A stretch of 11,953 nucleotides of DNA from Bacteroidaceae bacterium (GTDB lineage Bacteria; Bacteroidota; Bacteroidia; Bacteroidales; Bacteroidaceae): NCBI GenBank assembly GCA_900770705.1, contig CAAGLF010000022.1:1-11953 (forward strand), given 5' to 3'. Position numbers and translations under genes: made by a program. The notes below the pieces were generated by a model. The model saw only the letters and a program-made list of their open reading frames with translations. It made no database searches and was not told where the DNA came from. The first letter of the stretch is position 1; each line of letters opens with the position of its first letter. Shown piece after piece: positions 1-6,414 of the stretch.

Positions 1-2
1 CC

Positions 3-1061
3 CTGAAGTTCCTGAACGAGCACGGAGAATTCCTGCCGCCCGAAGAGGCCAGCGAGGTAGTGCGCCTGGCAAACAACTGTAACTTTGAGTTTGCCGACGT
101 GGACCAGTTGGGCTGCTACACCAAGAACTTCTGCTTCGACCAGCGCCACATCGAGCTGGTGAAGTACCTCGAGCTCGTCGACGTCGACGCCATCAGCCGT
201 GCACACTTCACGGTGGCCGTGGATGCCGTGAACTCCGTGGGTGGCGTCATCGTGCCCCGCCTGCTCGGACAGCTGGGCGTGACGCAGGTGACACGCCTCA
301 ACTGTGAGCCCACAGGTGACTTCGCACACAACCCCGAACCGCTGAAGGAGAACCTTTCGGAAATCCGCAACCTTATGCGCAAAGGCCGCCACGACGTAGG
401 CTTTGTGGTAGACCCCGATGTGGACCGCCTGGCACTCGTATGCGAGGACGGCACCATGTTCGGCGAAGAGAATACCCTGGTGGCCGTGGCAGACTACATA
501 TTGCAGCATACGCCGGGCAACACTGTGTCGAACCTCAGCTCCACACGCGGCCTGAGAGACGTGACAGAGAAGTATGGATGCAACTACCAGGCAGCCGCAG
601 TCGGCGAAGTGAATGTGGTGACCAAGATGAAAGAGACCGGGGCCGTCATCGGCGGTGAAGGCAACGGCGGTGTCATCTATCCCACAGCACACAGCGGACG
701 TGACGCCCTGGTGGGTATCGCCCTTATCCTGACCTATCTGGCCAAGACGGGTCTCAAGGCGACAGAACTGCGCGACTCTCTGCCGCAGTACTTCATCAGC
801 AAGAACCGCATCGACCTCGACCCGACCACAGACATCTTCTCCCTCCTGCAGAAGGTGAAGGAAATGTACAGCGGCAAGGACGACATCCAGGTGACAGACA
901 TCGACGGCGTGAAGATAGACTTCCCCGACAAGTGGGTACACCTGCGCAAGAGCAACACCGAACCTATCATCCGCGTCTACTCCGAGGCACACACCAAGGA
1001 GGAAGCAGATGCCCTCGGCAAGCACATAATGGACCTTGTCTATCAGATGACACAGAAGTAA
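3..1061 (+). CDS. glmM: Phosphoglucosamine/phosphomannomutase, 5'-truncated by window edge
   Basis: This is the C-terminal ~352 residues of an alpha-D-phosphohexomutase. The reading frame is open from base 3, so the true start lies left of the window; the GTG at 60 is only an internal Val codon. The metal-binding loop DPDVDR is at 411-428, the sugar-specificity loop GGEGNGG at 651-671, and the phosphate-binding loop with SNTEPIIRVYSEA begins near 951. Family members are ~455-465 residues long, so about 100 are missing, including the active-site serine loop. In the family the enzyme interconverts 6-phospho and 1-phospho sugars in the cytoplasm. GlmM makes glucosamine-1-phosphate for peptidoglycan and LPS; the GEGNGG loop fits glucosamine or mannose substrates. 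Bacteroidales forms of this type are usually annotated GlmM, but ManB activity cannot be excluded from sequence alone. Confidence 0.9.
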   Translation: MKFLNEHGEFLPPEEASEVVRLANNCNFEFADVDQLGCYTKNFCFDQRHIELVKYLELVDVDAISRAHFTVAVDAVNSVGGVIVPRLLGQLGVTQVTRLNCEPTGDFAHNPEPLKENLSEIRNLMRKGRHDVGFVVDPDVDRLALVCEDGTMFGEENTLVAVADYILQHTPGNTVSNLSSTRGLRDVTEKYGCNYQAAAVGEVNVVTKMKETGAVIGGEGNGGVIYPTAHSGRDALVGIALILTYLAKTGLKATELRDSLPQYFISKNRIDLDPTTDIFSLLQKVKEMYSGKDDIQVTDIDGVKIDFPDKWVHLRKSNTEPIIRVYSEAHTKEEADALGKHIMDLVYQMTQK

Positions 1062-1087
1062 AATGCACGGGGCTTCGGCCTTGACGG

Positions 1088-1168
1088 GGAGTCAGGAATG
1101 TGAAGAAAGGGGTGCAGCTGCCGCCACAAGCGGGCGCAGCGCGGACTCCACTTCCCCTTCCTGACTCC
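1088..1168 (+). repeat. Inverted repeat downstream of glmM, possible terminator structure
   Basis: GGAGTCAGGAA (1088-1098) and its perfect complement TTCCTGACTCC (1158-1168) flank 59 bases. The stem can extend inward as GGGG/CCCC with a 10-base bulge on the 5' side. It lies 26 bases after the glmM stop and is followed by CTCCTTGCTTTCC, which is only mildly T-rich. A small TTCG-capped hairpin (1068-1083, two G-T pairs) sits just before it. These could end glmM transcription, but no strong U-tract is present. Confidence 0.45.
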
Positions 1169-1236
1169 TTGCTTTCCTGCCAGCGCAGCGGCCAGCCGGC
1201 ACAGACACTGCCGGCGGCGGCCGCACGTTCCGCCCC

Positions 1237-1345
1237 AACCGGGGCCCATTATCGCCGAAACCGGGGCCCGACGTTGCCCACGATGAGGCCCGTTATCCCC
1301 GACGATGGGCCCCATCTCCGACAGCAACGAAGCCCGACGTCGGCG
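1237..1345. repeat. Degenerate ~22-bp tandem repeat with GGGCCC-like core
   Basis: Units line up as 1237-1258, 1259-1280 and 1281-1302 (22 bases each), then 1303-1321 (19 bases) and a more decayed unit at about 1322-1345. Units 1 and 2 share AACCGGGGCCC; unit 3 has CGATGAGGCCC and unit 4 CGATGGGCCCC. The second half of each unit alternates between ATTATCGCCGA-like and GACGTTGCCCA-like sequence. A 22-base period is not a multiple of three, which argues against a coding repeat. Confidence 0.55.
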
Positions 1346-1404
1346 GCGGCAGAGCCCGCCCCGCCTACCGAATACCCCCAACTCTACCGAAATCCTACCT
1401 CCAC

Positions 1405-2955
1405 ATGAAGAAAATTCCACTGACAGCATTGCCCCTGCTGCCCGCAGTGCTGGCCGCACAAAGCCCCGACAGCCGCCCCAACATCGTCTATATCATGACC
1501 GACGACCACACGGCGCAGATGATGTCGTGCTACGATAGCAGCCACGTCAGCACCCCCAACCTCGACCGTATAGCACGCGACGGCGTACGCTTCGTCAACA
1601 GCTATGTGGCCAATTCACTCTCAGGACCCAGCCGTGCGTGTATGCTCACCGGAAAGCACAGCCACAAGAATGGCTTCACCAACAACGAACACGGCATATT
1701 CGACGGCTCACAGCAGACGATGCCCAAGCTCCTCCAAAAGGCCGGTTACCAGACTTCCATCATCGGTAAGTGGCACCTGGTGTCGCTGCCCACAGGATTC
1801 GACTACTGGAACATCGTGCCCGGACAGGGAGACTACTACAACCCCGACTTCATCACGATGCAGAACGACACCGTGCCCGAACGCGGATACATCACAAACA
1901 TCATCACCGACAAAGCCATCGACTGGCTCGACCACAAGCGCGACCGTAGCCGCCCCTTCGCCCTCTTCGTGCACCACAAAGCCTGCCACCGCTGCTGGCT
2001 GCCCGAACTCAAGTACCTGAGAACCTACGAGGACAAGGCATTCGACCTGCCCGACACCTTCTACGACAACTACGAGGGACGCCTGGCGGCACAGACACAG
2101 GAGATGGGCGTGGACAAGGATATGGACATCATATACGATACAAAAATGTACCGTTCGGGTATGACCTCGCGCCTCTCGGAGAACTACCTGCGCATGATAG
2201 GACGACTCGACGGGCAGGAACTCCTGCAATATGCCGACTTCTACGACAGCCTCAGCACCGACTTCTACCGCCGCGGACTGCAGGGAAAGGCACTGGCCGA
2301 GTTCAAGTACCAGCGCTATATGCGCGACTATGCCAAAGTGTTGAAGAGCCTCGACGACGAGGTGGGCCGGCTGCTCGACCACCTGCAGGCCCAGGGACTG
2401 CTCGACAATACACTGGTGGTATATACCTCCGACCAGGGCTTCTATATGGGAGAGCACGGATGGTTCGACAAGCGGTTCATATATGAGGAAAGCCTGAGCA
2501 CGCCGCTCGTTATGCGTCTGCCGAAAAGCCTCAAAGCCAAGGGCGACATCAGCGAACCCGTGCAGAACATAGACTATGCACCCACCTTCCTCGACCTGGC
2601 CGGTGCACCCATACCCGACGACATACAGGGACGCTCGCTCCTGCCGCTGCTGCAGGGCAAACACCCCAAGTCGTGGCGGAAAGCCGTGTACTACCACTAC
2701 TATGAGTATCCGGCAGAGCACGCCGTGAAGCGACACTACGGCATACGCACCACAGACGGATGGAAACTCGTGCACTTCTACAACGACATCGACGCCTGGG
2801 AACTCTACAACCTCAACGCCGACCCGAAGGAACTGCACAACATCTTCGACACCCCCGAAGGCAAAAAGCAGCTCCCCCGGCTGATGAAGATACTGCGGGA
2901 GCAGCAGGAACTCTACGACGACCAGGACGCCCTGCGCCTCAACGGAAACCTGTAG
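1405..2955 (+). CDS. Exported serine-type sulfatase, probable N-acetylglucosamine-6-sulfatase
   Basis: A 516-residue sulfatase of the alkaline phosphatase superfamily (S1). Residues 1-18 form a short signal peptide (Lys-Lys, hydrophobic stretch, LAA end) without a lipobox Cys, so the protein is predicted periplasmic. Metal ligands D33-D34 lie in MTDDH. The signature is S73-G-P-S-R77 followed by a TGKHSH motif. In this family the first residue is oxidised to formylglycine, and the serine form needs the radical-SAM maturase anSME, not encoded here. Other conserved positions are K122-x-H124 and D343-Q344 with K356. The stretches FDGSQQTMPKLLQKAGYQT and GKWHLVSLPTGFDYWN resemble, from memory, the Bacteroides GlcNAc-6-O-sulfatases acting on mucin or glycosaminoglycans. 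That specificity is inferred. No SusC/SusD pair or glycosidase lies beside it. The ATG at 1405 directly precedes the signal peptide. Confidence 0.88.
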   Translation: MKKIPLTALPLLPAVLAAQSPDSRPNIVYIMTDDHTAQMMSCYDSSHVSTPNLDRIARDGVRFVNSYVANSLSGPSRACMLTGKHSHKNGFTNNEHGIFDGSQQTMPKLLQKAGYQTSIIGKWHLVSLPTGFDYWNIVPGQGDYYNPDFITMQNDTVPERGYITNIITDKAIDWLDHKRDRSRPFALFVHHKACHRCWLPELKYLRTYEDKAFDLPDTFYDNYEGRLAAQTQEMGVDKDMDIIYDTKMYRSGMTSRLSENYLRMIGRLDGQELLQYADFYDSLSTDFYRRGLQGKALAEFKYQRYMRDYAKVLKSLDDEVGRLLDHLQAQGLLDNTLVVYTSDQGFYMGEHGWFDKRFIYEESLSTPLVMRLPKSLKAKGDISEPVQNIDYAPTFLDLAGAPIPDDIQGRSLLPLLQGKHPKSWRKAVYYHYYEYPAEHAVKRHYGIRTTDGWKLVHFYNDIDAWELYNLNADPKELHNIFDTPEGKKQLPRLMKILREQQELYDDQDALRLNGNL

Positions 2956-3003
2956 GCCCGCACAACGCCTGCCACAACGCCGGCGGCAGTGGCAAAAGAT
3001 ATG

Positions 3004-3045
3004 CACAGACCGTCCCCGAAATAGCGCTTTCGGGGACGGTCTGTG
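3004..3045 (+). terminator. Perfect 18-bp hairpin after the sulfatase
   Basis: CACAGACCGTCCCCGAAA (3004-3021) and its exact complement (3028-3045) flank the 6-base loop TAGCGC. It starts 48 bases after the sulfatase stop. There is no T-run after the 3' arm (TGCGTAAGG follows), so it may terminate inefficiently or act as an mRNA 3'-end stabiliser. It contains the AGACC core shared with the other strong hairpins in the window. Confidence 0.6.
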
Positions 3046-3169
3046 TGCGTAAGGGCAGGGCACCACGCCGGCGAACAGATACGCCACGCAGGGACACCGA
3101 CTGACAAAATCGGCGTAAAAAAGGCCGCCGACAGCCGCTGCCGACCCCTTCTCCAGCCGGAAAATATGC

Positions 3170-3177
3170 CAAATTTG
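3170..3177 (+). promoter_or_regulatory. Weak -7-like element upstream of clpB
   Basis: CAAATTTG differs at one fixed position from the Bacteroidales -7 consensus TAnnTTTG and is itself a perfect 8-bp palindrome. It would give a leader of about 80 bases before the clpB ATG. No TTTG element is visible at the expected distance upstream, so this is tentative. I see no CIRCE-type inverted repeat. Confidence 0.25.
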
Positions 3178-3263
3178 CACGTAAACCTAAGAAATGTTAT
3201 CCCCGGAGGCTTGGCAAGACAATTGCGGAAACAGGGACAGAAACCAATAAAAAACTGTCAAAT

Positions 3264-5873
3264 ATGAACTTCGAAAAGTTTACCATCAAGGCACAGGAAG
3301 CCGTACAGCACGCCGTACAGAGCGTCAGCGAAAGCCGGGGACAGACCGTGACACCCGTACACCTGCTCGGCGGTGTGCTGCAGGCAGGAGAGAACGTCAC
3401 GCAGTTCCTGCTGGGAAAATGCGGCACCTCGGCCGAACGTCTGCAGCAAGTCGTACAGCGTGAGTTGCAAAGTCAGCCACGGGTGGAGGGCGGAGAGCCC
3501 TATCTCGACCGCGAAGCCGGTCAGGTGTTGACCCGTGCACAGGAAATCAGCCGCCAGAACGGCGACGAATTCACAGGCATAGAAGCCCTGCTCCAGGCCC
3601 TGCTGGAGGTGAAAAGCACCGCCGCACAAATACTGAAGGACGCCGGACTGACCGCAGAATCCCTGCGCAGCGCCGTCAAGGAATTGCGCGGCGGACGCAA
3701 AGCCACGTCCCCCTCGAGCGAAGACACCTACCAGGCCCTGGCCAAGTATGCCCGCAACCTCGTGGGCGAAGCAAGGGAAGGAAAGCTCGACCCCGTGATA
3801 GGGCGCGACGAAGAGATACGCCGCGTACTCCAAATCCTGTCGCGACGGACGAAAAACAATCCCATCCTCTTGGGCGAACCCGGCACCGGTAAAACCGCCA
3901 TTGTAGAGGGACTGGCACAACGCATCGTGCGCGGTGATGTGCCCGAGAACCTGAAAGACAAGCAACTCTTCAGCCTCGATATGGGCGCTCTCGTGGCCGG
4001 AGCCAAGTACAAAGGGGAGTTTGAAGAACGGTTGAAAAGCGTCATCACCGAAGTCACCCGGGCCGAAGGCGGCATTATCTTGTTCATAGACGAGATACAC
4101 ACGCTGGTCGGTGCCGGCAAAGGTGAGGGGGCAATGGACGCAGCAAATATACTGAAGCCGGCCCTGGCCCGTGGGGAACTCCGCAGCATCGGAGCGACAA
4201 CACTCGAGGAATATCAGAAATACTTCGAGAAAGACAAGGCCCTGGAACGCCGGTTCCAGACCGTGATGGTCGACGAGCCAAGCCCCGAGGACGCCATATC
4301 CATACTGCGAGGACTGAAGGAACGCTACGAAAACCACCACAAGGTGCGCATTCAGGACGACGCACTGATAGCAGCAGTGACCCTGTCGCACAGGTACATC
4401 GCCGACCGCTTCTTGCCCGACAAGGCCATCGACCTGATGGACGAGGCGGCTGCAAAGCTGCGGATGGAGCGCGACTCTCAGCCCGAACAGCTCGACGAAA
4501 TCACACGAAGACTCCGGCAACTGGAGATAGAGCGGGAGGCCATCAAGCGCGAAGGCGATGAACAGAAGGCCTCGACACTCACAGAGGAAATCGCAAAGCT
4601 CGAGGAACAGCAGCACGACCTGAAGGCGAAATGGGAAGGAGAACGCGAACTCCTGAGCCGCATTCAGCAGGACAAGCAACAGCAGGAACAGTTGCGCTTC
4701 GAGGCAGAACGGGCAGAACGCGAGGGCGACTATGGCCGCGTGGCCGAGATACGCTACGGAAAACTGGGGGCACTCGACGAACACATCGCGGCCCTGCAGA
4801 CCGAACTGAAGAGCCGGCAGGGGGCCGCGGCAATGGTGAAGGAAGAAGTTACTGCCGACGACATTGCCGACGTAGTGAGCCGATGGACGGGTATTCCCGT
4901 GAGCAAAATGCTCCAGAGCGAGCGTGAGAAACTGGTGCATCTGGAGGAAGAACTGCACAAGAGGGTGGTCGGTCAGGAGGAAGCCATACGTGCCGTCAGC
5001 GACGCTGTGCGCCGAAGCCGGGCCGGACTGGGCGACCCCAAGCGCCCCATTGGTTCCTTCATCTTCCTTGGGTCGACCGGAGTGGGCAAGACAGAGCTTG
5101 CCAAGGCACTGGCCGAGTACCTCTTCGACGACGAGAGTCTGCTGACACGCATCGATATGAGTGAGTACCAGGAAAAGTTCAGCGTGAGCCGGCTGGTAGG
5201 TGCGCCTCCGGGATACGTGGGGTACGAAGAGGGCGGACAACTCACCGAAGCGGTGCGGCGTAAACCCTACAGCGTGGTGCTCTTCGACGAGATCGAAAAG
5301 GCTCACCCCGATGTCTTCAATCTGTTGCTGCAAGTGCTGGACGACGGCCGGCTTACCGACAATAAGGGACGGGTGGTCAACTTCAAGAACACAATAGTCA
5401 TCATGACCTCCAACCTGCTCACTGGCAACACCGACATCTTTGGCCATGGGGCCAATGACCCCCATCGCCAGCCTACGAGAGAGGAACTCGTCAGTGCCCT
5501 GGCACGTCCCGTTCCCACCGAACAGGGCGTGCGTCCTGGCCTGCGTCCGGAATTTCTGAACCGAATCGACGACATACTGATGTTCCGTCCCTTGTCGAGA
5601 GAAGAGATATCGCACATTGTCAGTCTGCAGATCGCTGCCATCAGCAAACGCCTTGCCGCAGAAGGAGTGGCGCTGCAAGTGACGGAGCCGGCAGTCGAAC
5701 TCATTGGCCGTGTGGGTTACGACCCTGACTACGGAGCACGGCCCGTGAAACGGGCCCTGCAGAACTTGCTGCTCAACGACCTGAGTCGCGCCCTCCTCTC
5801 GGGGTCGGTCAGCAAAGAACAGACCATCGTTGTCGATGTGGATGGCGACCACCTCGCTTTCCGAAACGCATAA
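3264..5873 (+). CDS. clpB: ATP-dependent chaperone ClpB (protein disaggregase)
   Basis: A complete 869-residue AAA+ ATPase close to the usual ~860. The N-terminal Clp repeat domain spans about 1-145, beginning MNFEKFTIKAQEAV. AAA module 1 has Walker A GEPGTGKT (204-211) and Walker B IILFIDEIH. A charged coiled-coil middle domain lies at about 410-530; its presence and length separate ClpB from ClpA/ClpC. AAA module 2 has Walker A GSTGVGKT (603-610), Walker B VVLFDEIEKAHPD and a sensor-2 GAR in YDPDYGARPVKRALQ. There is no ClpP-binding IGF/L loop context that I can recognise. The family forms a cytoplasmic hexamer that threads aggregated proteins through its pore, working with DnaK. The gene stands alone between a long gap and its own terminator. 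The codon-aligned antisense frame is open almost throughout because TTA, CTA and TCA codons are avoided. Confidence 0.98.
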   Translation: MNFEKFTIKAQEAVQHAVQSVSESRGQTVTPVHLLGGVLQAGENVTQFLLGKCGTSAERLQQVVQRELQSQPRVEGGEPYLDREAGQVLTRAQEISRQNGDEFTGIEALLQALLEVKSTAAQILKDAGLTAESLRSAVKELRGGRKATSPSSEDTYQALAKYARNLVGEAREGKLDPVIGRDEEIRRVLQILSRRTKNNPILLGEPGTGKTAIVEGLAQRIVRGDVPENLKDKQLFSLDMGALVAGAKYKGEFEERLKSVITEVTRAEGGIILFIDEIHTLVGAGKGEGAMDAANILKPALARGELRSIGATTLEEYQKYFEKDKALERRFQTVMVDEPSPEDAISILRGLKERYENHHKVRIQDDALIAAVTLSHRYIADRFLPDKAIDLMDEAAAKLRMERDSQPEQLDEITRRLRQLEIEREAIKREGDEQKASTLTEEIAKLEEQQHDLKAKWEGERELLSRIQQDKQQQEQLRFEAERAEREGDYGRVAEIRYGKLGALDEHIAALQTELKSRQGAAAMVKEEVTADDIADVVSRWTGIPVSKMLQSEREKLVHLEEELHKRVVGQEEAIRAVSDAVRRSRAGLGDPKRPIGSFIFLGSTGVGKTELAKALAEYLFDDESLLTRIDMSEYQEKFSVSRLVGAPPGYVGYEEGGQLTEAVRRKPYSVVLFDEIEKAHPDVFNLLLQVLDDGRLTDNKGRVVNFKNTIVIMTSNLLTGNTDIFGHGANDPHRQPTREELVSALARPVPTEQGVRPGLRPEFLNRIDDILMFRPLSREEISHIVSLQIAAISKRLAAEGVALQVTEPAVELIGRVGYDPDYGARPVKRALQNLLLNDLSRALLSGSVSKEQTIVVDVDGDHLAFRNA

Positions 5874-5910
5874 TCACAGGCCGATTCGGTAGCCGCCGGC
5901 AGCATAAATC

Positions 5911-5977
5911 AGTCGGGTAGGCAGACCCGTTGCACCCCAGAGAGAGTGTAGCCAAGGTCTGCCTACCCGACTTTTTT
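5911..5977 (+). terminator. Rho-independent terminator of clpB
   Basis: Arms AGTCGGGTAGGCAGACC (5911-5927) and its perfect complement (5956-5972) enclose a 28-base loop, and the 3' arm runs into TTTTTT (5972-5977). It starts 37 bases after the clpB stop. The long loop is unusual. The arm contains the AGACC core also seen in other hairpins here. Confidence 0.88.
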
Positions 5978-6014
5978 CGTACAGGTAAGGTGTTTTTCGT
6001 GGAAGTGAACGGAA

Positions 6015-6037
6015 ATGCCGCCCATCCGCTACGGCAT
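6015..6037 (-). terminator. Short hairpin directly after the small minus-strand gene
   Basis: ATGCCG (6015-6020) and CGGCAT (6032-6037) form a perfect 6-bp stem with an 11-base loop. On the minus strand it begins 2 bases after the stop of the 58-codon gene and is followed by TTCCGTTCACTTCC. It is a weak terminator candidate whose position supports the gene. Confidence 0.35.
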
Positions 6038-6039
6038 AG

Positions 6040-6216
6040 TTATTCCATAGAACTCCAGATGGAAGAGTCGGACGTGAGCGGCTCTTTCTGCTCGCTCATC
6101 TGTCCTCGGGAGGAATAGACATTGTGAGCTGCAGGCAATTTGCTGTCGGCCAGCAGGGACTGCAATTCGAGACGGACCGAATCGGAGTGAGGGGTGGTGT
6201 AGAGTTTTCGGGACAT
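6040..6216 (-). CDS. Small 58-residue Bacteroidales-type hypothetical protein
   Basis: Minus-strand ATG at 6216 and TAA at 6040-6042. The product begins MSRKLYTTPHSDSVRLELQS, continues LLADSKLPAA and ends in a Ser-rich segment with SSIWSSME. From memory, Bacteroidales encode many 45-80 residue proteins of the form K-x-Y-x-x-P...L-E...L-L-A-x-S, with a disordered middle and a terminal acidic/Trp motif. This one fits that layout, although its end is less acidic than usual. Their function is not known to me. The gene sits between the convergent terminators of clpB and the glycogen operon, so it needs its own promoter or read-through. No Shine-Dalgarno or TAnnTTTG element is visible. The frame stays open upstream of the ATG with no other ATG in the stretch examined. 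It has no transmembrane segment or lipobox. Confidence 0.5.
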   Translation of the reverse strand: MSRKLYTTPHSDSVRLELQSLLADSKLPAAHNVYSSRGQMSEQKEPLTSDSSIWSSME

Positions 6217-6414
6217 TGCAGACAGGGGGTGGGAAAGTTCAGTGTGATGAATCGTCGGACTGCACTCCGCATTCGGCGGAGAAGAGCCCGAAGCAGCCTC
6301 GCATTGGCGCTGGCTACAAGAAAAGGGTCTGCCTCATCATCCCTTGTCTGGGGGAGAAAAGACAGACCCTTGACGAATGGAATATGCCTGGTATGGCTTA
6401 AAAATGCTCAGTGT
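6217..6414. other. Gap between the small gene and the GH57 gene
   Basis: Besides the minus-strand terminator at 6318-6371, I see no promoter element or additional gene in these 198 bases. Confidence 0.4.
6318..6371 (-). terminator. Terminator of the glycogen operon (minus strand)
   Basis: On the minus strand, AAGGGTCTG (complement of 6363-6371) pairs perfectly with CAGACCCTT (complement of 6323-6331) across a 31-base loop. The second arm continues into CCCTTTTCTTG, giving a U-rich tail on the leftward transcript. It lies about 44 bases beyond the GH57 stop codon, the expected place to end the operon. Confidence 0.75.

Larger units (their letters stand above)
1062..1404. other. GC-rich 343-base intergenic region with no supported gene
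   Basis: The gap between glmM and the sulfatase holds the inverted repeat at 1088-1168 and the degenerate tandem repeat at 1237-1345. Frames that stay open through it on both strands are low-complexity (Pro/Arg/Ala-rich) and have no recognisable domain. I see no TAnnTTTG promoter element before the sulfatase. Confidence 0.6.
2956..3263. other. 308-base intergenic region between sulfatase and clpB
   Basis: Holds the sulfatase-end hairpin (3004-3045) and, near its right end, the clpB leader. Short open frames across it have no recognisable domain or start context. I see nothing further in 3050-3160. Confidence 0.5.

Noticed and set aside
60..1061. GTG at 60 as the start of the phosphohexomutase
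   Set aside because: The same frame is open to base 3 and encodes family-like sequence (FLNEHGEFLPPEEA) before this codon, so the gene is cut by the window edge and not short.
1043..1459. A 138-codon minus-strand frame with repeating M-G-P-like peptides across the 22-bp array
   Set aside because: The apparent peptide repetition comes from the DNA repeat. A 22-base period shifts frame each unit, the frame overlaps the ends of both flanking genes, and no start context or domain supports it.
1708..3180. A 490-codon minus-strand frame over the sulfatase and its downstream gap
   Set aside because: It is codon-aligned with the sulfatase gene, giving the same codon-avoidance artefact. Its product is Val/Gly/His-rich without a recognisable family.
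3258..5852. An 864-codon open frame antisense to almost all of clpB
   Set aside because: Its codons are exactly in register with clpB codons, so it is open simply because clpB uses no TTA, CTA or TCA codons in that span. The translated product has no domain, and clpB is unmistakable on the other strand.
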